19,943 bases of DNA from RGIG2041 sp045546315. Lineage in GTDB: Bacteria; Bacillota; Clostridia; UBA1381; UMGS1253. Where the stretch lies: positions 1 to 19,943 of the forward strand of contig JAZQCN010000061.1 in the NCBI GenBank assembly GCA_045546315.1, in the 5' to 3' direction. The notes below the pieces were generated by a model. That model had not been told where the DNA came from and searched no databases. It saw only the letters and a program-made list of their open reading frames with translations. Position numbers and translations under genes: made by a program. How positions within the stretch are numbered: position 1 is the stretch's first letter; the number at the start of each line of letters is the position of its first letter. Below, in pieces: positions 12,932 to 19,943 of this stretch.

Positions 12932-13318
12932 ATGACTAAATTTGCATTCGGTGATTTTGAAGCCGAAATCGACGCAATGGATATGGACTTTGCGGAAAAA
13001 TATGAAAATGCCGCTGATGCGCTCAATAAAGGCTACGCCAAAGTTCCAAAGGACGGAAAAATGAGCGAAATTATCAAGCAGAATGCACAACTTGTATTCG
13101 CGTTTTTCGATGCAGTGTTCGGCGAAGGAGCTGCAAAGAAAGTTTTCGGCGACAAGGTAAATATGCGTGTTTGCAATGAGGCTTTACTTTTATTAGCGAA
13201 AGCCTATATGCAGGACCGCGACGAGAGCAACAACTTTGTCAACACGCAAATTAAAGAATTGTTCCCGACAAACAGAGCACAGCGCCGTGCAGCGAATAAG
13301 GCAGCGCCGAAATCATGA
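12932..13318 (+). CDS. Tail assembly chaperone-like protein (DUF6673-like)
   Basis: The 128-residue helical protein (MTKFAFGDFEAEIDAMDMDFAEKYENA by parts) lies between the tail tube and Gp15 genes, the place of the G-type tail chaperone. It ends in a basic tail, TNRAQRRAANKAAPKS. I associate it with DUF6673. AGGAGG just upstream of ATG 12932 is strong. The stop overlaps the next ATG as ATGA. No slippery heptamer is visible near the end, so the two chaperone genes are probably coupled by re-initiation, not frameshifting. Confidence 0.78.
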   Translation: MTKFAFGDFEAEIDAMDMDFAEKYENAADALNKGYAKVPKDGKMSEIIKQNAQLVFAFFDAVFGEGAAKKVFGDKVNMRVCNEALLLLAKAYMQDRDESNNFVNTQIKELFPTNRAQRRAANKAAPKS

Positions 13319-13905
13319 GCATACTGACTGCTCCGTTGCCGCAGAGTGTCGAAATCAACGGCGTGCAGATGCCATTGCGCACATCTTTCGTAAATTGGAT
13401 ACAGATTGATGCGTTTCTCGTCCGCGGCGGCATAACTCTTTTTGAAAATGCAACCGACATATTTCAATTAGCTTTCGATTCTGCCGACCCGCCGCCGAAT
13501 TTTAAAGGTGCAATGCTCGCAATTGCGGAGTTCTACAGCGGCGCTACATCCAAAACACAGCGACGCGCCTTCAACAGAGGAGAAACAGTGCGACCGAAGC
13601 GCATTTATAGCTTCGAACACGATGCAAACTATATTTACGCTGCATTCTTATCACAATACGGCATAGATTTGATTGAAAATGCGTCTTTGCACTGGTGGAA
13701 ATTCAAAGCGCTGTTCGAGGCGCTGAATGAACAACAGAAAATAACAAAAATTATGGAGTACCGCGCTATGGATTTGTCGAAAATCAAAGACAAAAAACAA
13801 AGAGCGCAATACAGACACTTACAACAGATTTACGCGCTTCCGGACATGCGAAGCGATGAGCAAAAAGAAATCGACATGATTAACGAACTTGAAAAAATGT
13901 TTTAG
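13315..13905 (+). CDS. Gp15-family tail assembly protein
   Basis: The 196-residue protein matches bacteriophage Gp15 proteins: an N-terminal LPQSVEINGVQMPLRTSFVNW, the short acidic middle, then YIYAAFLSQYGIDLIENASLHWWKFKALFEAL by parts, and a helical YRAMDLSKIKDKKQRAQYRHLQ end. It occupies the position of the second tail chaperone, which loads tail tube subunits on the tape measure. Stop is TAG, and the following small gene begins 8 bp later. Confidence 0.88.
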   Translation: MSILTAPLPQSVEINGVQMPLRTSFVNWIQIDAFLVRGGITLFENATDIFQLAFDSADPPPNFKGAMLAIAEFYSGATSKTQRRAFNRGETVRPKRIYSFEHDANYIYAAFLSQYGIDLIENASLHWWKFKALFEALNEQQKITKIMEYRAMDLSKIKDKKQRAQYRHLQQIYALPDMRSDEQKEIDMINELEKMF

Positions 13906-13913
13906 GTGATTTT

Positions 13914-14054
13914 ATGAAATTGCCAGTAAAAAAAGAATGGTTCAAATGCCCTGTTTGCGGTAAAAAGCTTGTTTTATATGACAACGCCGCCAACTGCAAG
14001 GGCGTTTTTATTTACTGTAAAAAATGCAGAAAGGATATTGAAATCAAAATTTAA
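13914..14054 (+). CDS. Com-like zinc-finger peptide
   Basis: The 46-residue protein starts MKLPVKKEWFKCPVCGKKL and ends YCKKCRKDIEIKI. CPVC (C12, C15) and CKKC (C35, C38) make a four-cysteine zinc site; C28 is extra. AGGTGA at 13903-13908 serves the ATG at 13914. It resembles Com of phage Mu and the small cysteine-rich peptides placed before the tape measure gene in many Bacillota prophages. Mu Com is an RNA-binding translational activator; whether this one binds RNA is unknown, but a foldable intergenic segment follows directly. Confidence 0.72.
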   Translation: MKLPVKKEWFKCPVCGKKLVLYDNAANCKGVFIYCKKCRKDIEIKI

Positions 14055-14166
14055 AATCAAATAAGAAACGATAAACGACCGTCGGTACGCCCGGCGCTCC
14101 AGTGCCTAACAGCGCCAAAGCACAGTTTACTATGTGCCTGAGCCTGCATAATATCGTCTTTTGATT
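14055..14166 (+). promoter_or_regulatory. Foldable intergenic element before the tape measure gene
   Basis: The gap between the Com-like gene and the tape measure ribosome binding site can fold into a closed, branched shape: AATCAA/TTGATT (14055-14060, 14161-14166) and ACGATA/TATCGT (14068-14073, 14152-14157) close it, and GGCGCT/AGCGCC (14093-14098, 14111-14116) and GCACA/TGTGC (14120-14124, 14133-14137) form inner hairpins. There is no T-run and no ORF. It could be an RNA control element or a processing site. Read by eye; strand taken from the operon. Confidence 0.45.
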
Positions 14167-14184
14167 CATCTTAGGAGGGATATT

Positions 14185-17100
14185 ATGGGCTTTAATCACG
14201 ACGGCACAATTAAAATCGACACAAAATTGGATAACAGCGGCATTGAAAAAGGCGTTGACGGCATAAAGAAATCCATTTCGGGCGCAGCAACTGCAATTTC
14301 TGTTGCAGCAGCCGCGGCCGGAGCTGCCATTTTGAAAATGGGCGCAGACTTCGAACAATCCGCAGCAAAGGCATCTACACTTTTTGGCGATGTTGCCGTA
14401 GATGTGGACAATCTCAATGCGAAGGTTTTGCAATTGTCCAGCTCGACCGGCCTTGCGGCAACGGAAATCAACGAATCTCTATATTCTGCCTTATCTGCCG
14501 GCATACCGGTCACGGAAGACATGGGCGCCGCACTTGAGGTTGTCGAGAAATCCTCGAAGCTGGCAACCGCGGGTTTTACCAGTGTAGATACCGCCCTTTC
14601 GGCTACGGCAAAGACGCTCAATGCTTACAATATGGATGTATCTGAAACAGACCGCATCCAGGGCATTTTAATTCAAACGCAGAACAAAGGTATTACAACC
14701 GTGGACGAACTCGGCGCAAGTCTGGCACAGGTTACACCGACTGCCGCAGCGTTCGGCGTAAGCTTTGAAAATGTCGGCGCAGCGCTCGCTACAATGACCG
14801 CGCAAGGTACGCCCACAGCGCAAGCTACAACGCAGTTAAACAGTTTAATCGCAGAACTGGGTAAAAGCGGTACTGTGGCATCGGAAAATCTCGTCGAAGC
14901 AGCAAAAGGCACAAAATACGCAGGTATGTCATTTGCGGAAATGACCGCATCCGGTGCTTCGCTTGATGAAATCCTTGCTTTGCTCGACAAATCTGCGAAG
15001 GCAAATGGCGTTTCGATGGTTGATATGTTCTCGTCCATTGAAGCCGGCAAGGCTGCATTGTCCATTATGACAAACGAGGGAGCAAAGTTTGCCGACAACC
15101 TCGCTGCTATGAACGATACGGCAGGTCTTGTCGAAGAAGGCTACGACAAGATGATGAACACGCTTTCCGGGCAAACAAAAATTATGAAGGAAAGCGTCAA
15201 AAATCTCGGTGTAGAAATTTACAACCATTTAGACGGCTCTATGACCAGAGCTGTAAAATCCGTCAACAGTGCTATCGGCGAAATCGCAAAAAGCTTGCAA
15301 GATGGTAACTTAGGAAAAGCAGTCGATTTTTTAATTAACAACTTTGATGTAATCGCTACGGTGGTTGCTGCAGCCGCCGCCACAATGCTTGTATTCAAGG
15401 CAAGCGTCGCAATTACATCGGCAATCAATGCTGCTTCTACCGCTGTTGCTGCATTTACCGCAGCACAAGCAGCAGCGACTGCCGCAGGGACAGCATGTAC
15501 AGGAACGCTGACCGCATTTCAATTGATTGTCGGTGTTCTTACCGGCAAAATATCGTTAGCAACCGCGGCACAAGTGGTATGGAATACCGTAATGAGCGCA
15601 AGCCCGGTCGGTTTAGTTGTCACCGGAATTACTGCCTTGATTGGCGTCATTGCGCTCCTGTGCGTCGCCTTTAAAGAAGAAGAAACCGAATACGATATTT
15701 TAATTCAAAAAACAAACGAGCGCACACAAAAAATCCGTGAAATGCAGCAGGCCTATATGGATATGGCTGCAACGCAGAAAACAAATGCTGATGCAGATTT
15801 GGCACAGATTGCGAATGCGGAGGAGCAGTATAGACAGCTTACACATTTGGTTGATGTGAACGGCCGCGTTCTCGAAGGCAAACATGCTGAAGCTCAATTT
15901 CTCGTAAACCATTTAAATCCCGTTCTTGGAACTGAATTAAGAATTATAAACGGGCAGGTTGTTGGTTATCGAGAGTTAACCGGCAACATAGCCAAAACAA
16001 TCGAAGCGAAGAAGGCTGAAGTAGCAACAAGCGCAATGCTGCCATTGTACGAAGAAGCAATAAAAAATGCTGCCGTTGCAGAAAAAGAACGCATTGAGAT
16101 TGCGCGAGAGCAGGCCGAATTACAACGCCAACTTGCTGCGGTTGAAGCCCAAAGCGCGGCACAATTAGAAAACGAAGGTTTTATATCTGGAGAGTTAACG
16201 GAAAAAAAGTTCGAACTTCTTAAAGCTCTGGAAGCGAACGAAATTGCATATGATGCCGTTTGTGATACGCAAGAACAAGCAAGTCACGATATGCAGCTTT
16301 ACAGTAAAGCTTGCACAGCCGCAATCGAAGGTGATACGGACACCGTAATATCCTGCTATGCGCGTATGGGCGATGGATTTATAGAAGCTGCCGACATTGC
16401 TGAAAAATCACAATCGGAACAAGCGCGCATTCTTACCAATCAATATACAAATTCTATGCAGGCTATAGAGGATTATATTGACTCCTGCGGTTCGGAAATC
16501 GACGAAGAAGAACGGCGTCAAATTGATGCAATGAAAAAGCATGCCGAAGCATCGAAAAAAGAGATGGAAAAGGTCGGCGTGCAGGTTATAGATGGTATTA
16601 TTGTCGGTATTGATGGTGAGGAAATCAATCTGCACAAGCGTGTTGATGCACTGGCAAAAAGCATTCCGGATTGGGCGCGCGAAATGCTCGGCATTCATTC
16701 TCCGTCTCGCGTAATGTGTGACCAAATCGGTAAGCATATTCCGACCGGTGTTGCTGCAGGCATAAAAGAAAACGAGAAAAAAGCGACCGAGGCATTTGAA
16801 AATATGCTCGAAGCTCTCGACTATCAGTACCAGGCCGGAATTATCAACGAAGAACAGTACTACGCCGAACTGACAAAACTGCGCGACAAGTACCTAACAG
16901 AAGGTACGAAAGAGTGGATTGAAGCTTCTCTTAAGATTCTCGACTACCAAAACGGCGCATATGACAGAGCCATAAAAGATGCCAAGTGGTATTATGACAT
17001 TGGTGCAATCAATGAGGCAGAGTATTACAGGCGGCTCGAAGAATATCGCGACACTTATTTGGAGGAAAACTCCGAAGAATGGCGCCGCGCCACACTCGAA

Positions 17101-17916
17101 CTTCTCGACTACCAAGAGAGAACAAACGATGCAATGGCGGATTCCATTGCTGATACATACACTGCCATTGCGGATGTTGCCAAGGCTAAAATTGACGAAA
17201 TTATTGCTGCACAGGAAAAACTCGCTTCAAAGTTAAAAGATTATGGCGGACTGTATGACAAGTGGTCTGCAGAATATACAGATGCCGACGGGAATGTACA
17301 TAAAGCATCTGGCGTATCCTTGCGCGATATAGGCAAAGATAACGAAGTCTTGCAAGAATACAGCGATTCTTTGAAACAAGCGAAATCCCGTGTTGGCAAT
17401 TTGCTCGACGAGGAACAATCCGAAGAATTTTTCGGCATAATGCGCGATATGGGCATCGATGAAGGGGCAAACTTTGCAAAGGCCTTAAACGAGGCAACCG
17501 ACGCCGAATTGAAGCAGTATATTGAGGACTGGAAAACAAAACAGCAGCTCTCAAATGAAATTGCAGAGGATTTGTATACTGACGACCTACAAAAAGTCGT
17601 CGAGGATACAAACGAAGCATTGATAGATGCCTACGGCGAACTACCAGAAGGCTTCTGGGATTTCGGCGAGGATGCGGCCGAAAACTTTGCAGAAGCATTT
17701 ATCGAAAAACTTTCCGAGCTGGAAGGTGATATTCAAGCGAAAGTCGATGCTGTTACCGCAAAAATCAACGCAAGCGTCAGCTCAATCGGCGTAGATGGCG
17801 GCGGCGGGAACACATACAGCCGTGCATATTATTTCACATCGAACGGGCAGAGCGTATCCGAACAGATACAGCAGGCCGAGGACGCTGCGATTTTGGAAGA
17901 ACACAGGAATGGGTGA
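14185..17916 (+). CDS. Tail tape measure protein
   Basis: The 1243-residue protein sets tail length and fills the tail tube. The N-terminal part (DTKLDNSGIEKGVDGIKKS, GADFEQSAAKASTLFGD, VAALATMTAQ-like segments) fits the TP901-type tape measure core. Hydrophobic stretches lie at about 380-440 (VIATVVAAAAATMLVF) and 472-496 (GLVVTGITALIGVIALL), suited to membrane insertion during DNA entry. GIHSPSRVM near 835 is a conserved motif of this family. The C-terminal third is coiled coil with a duplicated unit (16816-17103). AGGAGG at 14173-14178 fixes ATG 14185; the frame is open to 14161. At roughly 0.15 nm per residue a tail near 190 nm would be expected, a rule-of-thumb inference. Confidence 0.95.
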   Translation: MGFNHDGTIKIDTKLDNSGIEKGVDGIKKSISGAATAISVAAAAAGAAILKMGADFEQSAAKASTLFGDVAVDVDNLNAKVLQLSSSTGLAATEINESLYSALSAGIPVTEDMGAALEVVEKSSKLATAGFTSVDTALSATAKTLNAYNMDVSETDRIQGILIQTQNKGITTVDELGASLAQVTPTAAAFGVSFENVGAALATMTAQGTPTAQATTQLNSLIAELGKSGTVASENLVEAAKGTKYAGMSFAEMTASGASLDEILALLDKSAKANGVSMVDMFSSIEAGKAALSIMTNEGAKFADNLAAMNDTAGLVEEGYDKMMNTLSGQTKIMKESVKNLGVEIYNHLDGSMTRAVKSVNSAIGEIAKSLQDGNLGKAVDFLINNFDVIATVVAAAAATMLVFKASVAITSAINAASTAVAAFTAAQAAATAAGTACTGTLTAFQLIVGVLTGKISLATAAQVVWNTVMSASPVGLVVTGITALIGVIALLCVAFKEEETEYDILIQKTNERTQKIREMQQAYMDMAATQKTNADADLAQIANAEEQYRQLTHLVDVNGRVLEGKHAEAQFLVNHLNPVLGTELRIINGQVVGYRELTGNIAKTIEAKKAEVATSAMLPLYEEAIKNAAVAEKERIEIAREQAELQRQLAAVEAQSAAQLENEGFISGELTEKKFELLKALEANEIAYDAVCDTQEQASHDMQLYSKACTAAIEGDTDTVISCYARMGDGFIEAADIAEKSQSEQARILTNQYTNSMQAIEDYIDSCGSEIDEEERRQIDAMKKHAEASKKEMEKVGVQVIDGIIVGIDGEEINLHKRVDALAKSIPDWAREMLGIHSPSRVMCDQIGKHIPTGVAAGIKENEKKATEAFENMLEALDYQYQAGIINEEQYYAELTKLRDKYLTEGTKEWIEASLKILDYQNGAYDRAIKDAKWYYDIGAINEAEYYRRLEEYRDTYLEENSEEWRRATLELLDYQERTNDAMADSIADTYTAIADVAKAKIDEIIAAQEKLASKLKDYGGLYDKWSAEYTDADGNVHKASGVSLRDIGKDNEVLQEYSDSLKQAKSRVGNLLDEEQSEEFFGIMRDMGIDEGANFAKALNEATDAELKQYIEDWKTKQQLSNEIAEDLYTDDLQKVVEDTNEALIDAYGELPEGFWDFGEDAAENFAEAFIEKLSELEGDIQAKVDAVTAKINASVSSIGVDGGGGNTYSRAYYFTSNGQSVSEQIQQAEDAAILEEHRNG
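16816..17103 (+). repeat. Internal repeat in the tape measure protein
   Basis: Two units begin LDYQ (codons at 16816 and 16939) and a third LDYQ starts at 17104. Each contains a variant of AGIINEEQYYAEL followed by LRDKYLTEG and EW-x-x-A-(S/T)-L. The units are 41 and 55 residues long, and the DNA has diverged more than the protein, so the duplication is not recent. Confidence 0.7.
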
Positions 17917-17920
17917 TGTT

Positions 17921-18805
17921 ATGAAAATAATTGATTTTATCAGCATTGAACTTGAAAATGCCAGGGGTAAAATCCGTATGGGCGGCGCTGATGCCGATGT
18001 TTGGAAAATACAACAAATCAGCGGTCTTGGCATGATAAACAAAAATCGAAATACCATTCAATATGCCGGTGAAAACGGTCAACACGTTTTATCTGTTGCC
18101 CGTAGTGCCCGCACCATCACAATTACGGCTGATATAAAAAACAACGGCGGAATCCAAAGCGAAATCACGAAGGCACACCGAATATTCGATGCCGACGAAG
18201 TAACCGTGCGCATCCGATTAAACAACAAAAAGCGCAAGACCATCGGCAGCGTAACTGCATTTGAACTCTCTGAGCGCTCGTCATATGCGCAAACCTGCGC
18301 GTTGCAAATCGTATGCGACGACCCATATTTTGAGGATTTTGTAAATGCGGAATTAAGCGTATTCAAGCAGACAAATTTGTTAAAAACGACATTTGCACTG
18401 CCTTGTGCTTTCAGCTCACGCATTACAGAGACAGATGTTATAGTAAACGGTGACAGTAAAACAATGCCGCAAATCCTCATTCACTGTTCTGCCTTGACAG
18501 AAAACACCCCGAACGGTACCGGCTTTACAATTAAGAATACACTGCCGGATGGTGCTGTACAAAGCATAGACTTTCCGGAAACGATTTTTGATGCCGGCGA
18601 AAAAATTGTAATTGATTTTTCAAACCGACACGTGACAAGCTCGATACACGGCAATATCATATCGCAATTGGGGCAAAACAGCTATCTGCGCGATTTTTAT
18701 TTTATGCCCGGGAAAAACCACATTGAAATCGAAAACCGCAACACAAACGCGGAAATAACTGTTATGTGCCTATACACAAATAAATATTGTGAGGCGGTGT
18801 ACTGA
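17921..18805 (+). CDS. Distal tail protein (Dit-like, siphovirus tail family)
   Basis: The 294-residue protein (MKIIDFISIELENARGK) should form the hexameric ring at the tail tip that joins the tube to the baseplate. It shows the beta-rich N-terminal domain of siphovirus tail proteins (WKIQQISGLGM, ARTITITADIKNNGG) and DDPYFED, a recurrent motif before the C-terminal galectin-like domain. It lies just after the tape measure gene, as usual. I chose ATG 17921; ATG 17909 in the same frame would overlap the previous gene by 8 bp and is the alternative. The stop overlaps the next start (TGATG). Confidence 0.83.
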   Translation: MKIIDFISIELENARGKIRMGGADADVWKIQQISGLGMINKNRNTIQYAGENGQHVLSVARSARTITITADIKNNGGIQSEITKAHRIFDADEVTVRIRLNNKKRKTIGSVTAFELSERSSYAQTCALQIVCDDPYFEDFVNAELSVFKQTNLLKTTFALPCAFSSRITETDVIVNGDSKTMPQILIHCSALTENTPNGTGFTIKNTLPDGAVQSIDFPETIFDAGEKIVIDFSNRHVTSSIHGNIISQLGQNSYLRDFYFMPGKNHIEIENRNTNAEITVMCLYTNKYCEAVY

Positions 18806-19773
18806 TGGAGGATATTCGTATTTATACTTGGAATTTTGAATTGCTGCATGTCGAAAATGAGATTCTATCAAGTCACTTCGATATAAAGTACAATGCAATC
18901 GGAAATGCAGAAATACATTTCCCGATTACTTCTGAAGTGTTGCCGATTATTATGTCGCACGACTATCTTGTGTTTTGCCAAGGCGATAAACAGATGATAA
19001 TGACCGGGCGCGGCATTACAACGGATATTGCCGTATTCGGGCGTTCGTGCAATTGGTTGCTTTCCGGCAGAACTGTCAAGCCATTCAATAGTGTGGATTT
19101 ATCTTGTCAAAAGGATGTCGAGAGTATCGTCCGCCATTTTGTTTCTGATGCATTTTCTGATGTACATAACTTCAAAAATAGCGTCACGGTTGGCTCCGCA
19201 GTTTGCCCGGATTTTGAAAAGACATCAATTGTATACTTAAGCGACCTTGCAGCCGAGATACTTTCCATTGACGGCCTCGGCCACCGTGTTGTATTCGATA
19301 TTGCCAACAAGGAATGGAAATTCGAAATATATCGAGGGAAGATAATTAGCGACATCATCGTAAGCGAATCTGAGCGGACCGCCTATGACGCTACTTATAA
19401 TACAGATTGTGCGTCTGCTTATGATTCCGGGTGGTATCAATATACTGTTGAAACCGAAGAAAATGTCGAACAGCAAAAAGAATGGGGCTTTGTTGATAGC
19501 GGCAAACGCGGAATATACAGACGAGATGCGATTCTGTCCGGAGAGAGCGAATCCGAAGCCCAAGCGGACCTTGCTATGAAACGAGCGACGAAAACAACCG
19601 CTGTAAAAACACGCAATCTGCAATACGGTTTTGATTACTCTGTCGGCGATATATTACAGGTGCAATTCGAAAAAGGCGATTTTGTAACATCGTCAAAACA
19701 GCGTGTTGCAAGCGTTAAGCTTTTTTACGAACATAACAATATAGGCGCAACGCCTACTTTTGAGGAGGTTTAA
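18805..19773 (+). CDS. Tail-associated protein, siphovirus Gp37-like
   Basis: The 322-residue protein (MEDIRIYTWNFELLHVEN) matches the Gp37-like tail proteins of Gram-positive siphophages: an N-terminal beta domain (AIGNAEIHFP, DYLVFCQGDKQMIMTG), a central DLAAEILSIDGLGHRVVFD region and a C-terminal SVGDILQVQFEKGDFV segment of the kind seen in baseplate hub proteins. It takes the place of the tail-associated lysin/hub but is too short to carry a peptidase domain, and no catalytic motif is seen. It is coupled to the Dit-like gene by a one-base overlap. Confidence 0.82.
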   Translation: MEDIRIYTWNFELLHVENEILSSHFDIKYNAIGNAEIHFPITSEVLPIIMSHDYLVFCQGDKQMIMTGRGITTDIAVFGRSCNWLLSGRTVKPFNSVDLSCQKDVESIVRHFVSDAFSDVHNFKNSVTVGSAVCPDFEKTSIVYLSDLAAEILSIDGLGHRVVFDIANKEWKFEIYRGKIISDIIVSESERTAYDATYNTDCASAYDSGWYQYTVETEENVEQQKEWGFVDSGKRGIYRRDAILSGESESEAQADLAMKRATKTTAVKTRNLQYGFDYSVGDILQVQFEKGDFVTSSKQRVASVKLFYEHNNIGATPTFEEV

Positions 19774-19774
19774 A

Positions 19775-19943
19775 ATGGGCTACAAATATTCATTCGTTGA
19801 CAACGCCGAATACGGTGCAACGGATGTCAACGACGCAATCAAAAAGCTGGTATCTTCCGGCGTAGCGGACCCGTTCACGGACGGCTTGCCGTATAACGCA
19901 TCCAAGATGAACGACATTATTTACGCAGTCGCTTCCGACGGCG
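19775..19943 (+). CDS. Tail/baseplate protein, 5' part only
   Basis: GAGGAGG at 19762-19768 precedes ATG 19775, and the frame is open for 56 codons to the window edge. It begins MGYKYSFVDNAEYGATDVN and contains GVADPFTDGLPYNASKMND, a start I associate with baseplate or fibre proteins in Clostridia phages. The family and full length cannot be judged from this piece. Confidence 0.7.
   Translation, partial: MGYKYSFVDNAEYGATDVNDAIKKLVSSGVADPFTDGLPYNASKMNDIIYAVASDG

Noticed and set aside
13290..13318. Programmed -1 frameshift joining the two tail chaperone genes
   Set aside because: The downstream frame is closed by TAA at 13297-13299 and no slippery heptamer lies between it and the stop; an ATGA overlap explains coupling.
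17201..17698. Minus-strand Arg/Leu-rich ORF of 165 codons
   Set aside because: Shadow of the tape measure coiled coil; the composition is typical of reverse-frame reading.
1..19943. Recoded stop codons (phage code change)
   Set aside because: TAA, TAG (2928-2930, 13903-13905) and TGA all end well-supported genes with normal lengths, and no gene runs through an in-frame stop.
1..19943. CRISPR array, insertion sequence or att site
   Set aside because: No regularly spaced long repeats, transposase motifs or integrase gene seen; the only tRNA is internal to the structural cluster and no duplicated tRNA end was noticed.

Overview
The window is part of a tailed-phage (siphovirus) genome, most likely a prophage or temperate phage of a Bacillota host of the class Clostridia. 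The evidence is a strong AGGAGG-type ribosome binding site before most genes, a DUF1492-type regulator just upstream of the terminase, an SPP1/PBSX-like head module, a Gp15-type tail chaperone, and mid-range base composition. All genes are on the plus strand, many joined by ATGA or TGATG overlaps. TAA, TAG and TGA all serve as stops, so nothing suggests a recoded genetic code.

Positions 1-3370 are the end of an accessory/early block. It holds a radical-SAM-like gene whose first 15 residues look like the start of a cytosine-C5 methyltransferase, a Dam-like (D12 class) adenine methyltransferase, four small phage proteins and the DUF1492-like putative late regulator. At 3373-3459 there is a compact switch: a tandem 9-bp repeat, an extended -10 promoter and, about 13 nt after the predicted start of transcription, an intrinsic terminator.

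Positions 3475-8618 carry a small zinc-binding protein, the small and large terminase subunits, the portal, and a minor head protein of the MuF/minor-capsid type. The last roughly 160 residues of that protein are a lower-GC C-terminal domain resembling phage-borne RNase toxin domains. A 69-residue gene follows at once and is a candidate immunity gene. Positions 8619-9215 have no ordinary gene. They hold a terminator, about 250 nt of strongly foldable sequence (hairpins plus two possible pseudoknots), a tRNA-Ile with anticodon UAU, an 8-codon mini-ORF, a second terminator sharing 14 nt with the first, and a threefold ATATAAA leader before the scaffold gene.

Positions 9216-19943 are the rest of the morphogenesis operon: scaffold, major capsid protein with an extra C-terminal domain, four head-tail connection/completion proteins, tail tube, two tail chaperones, a Com-like zinc-finger peptide, a foldable intergenic segment, the tape measure protein, distal tail protein, a Gp37-like tail protein and the start of a further tail gene.

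The strongest whole-window signal is that I found no GATC in 19,943 bp when reading by eye, against roughly 77 expected from base composition. This sits beside a Dam-like methyltransferase gene. Together with the methyltransferase-start fusion, the MuF toxin-like tail, the tRNA-Ile(UAU) and the structured RNA, it points to a phage shaped by restriction and by conflict with its host or with rival phages.
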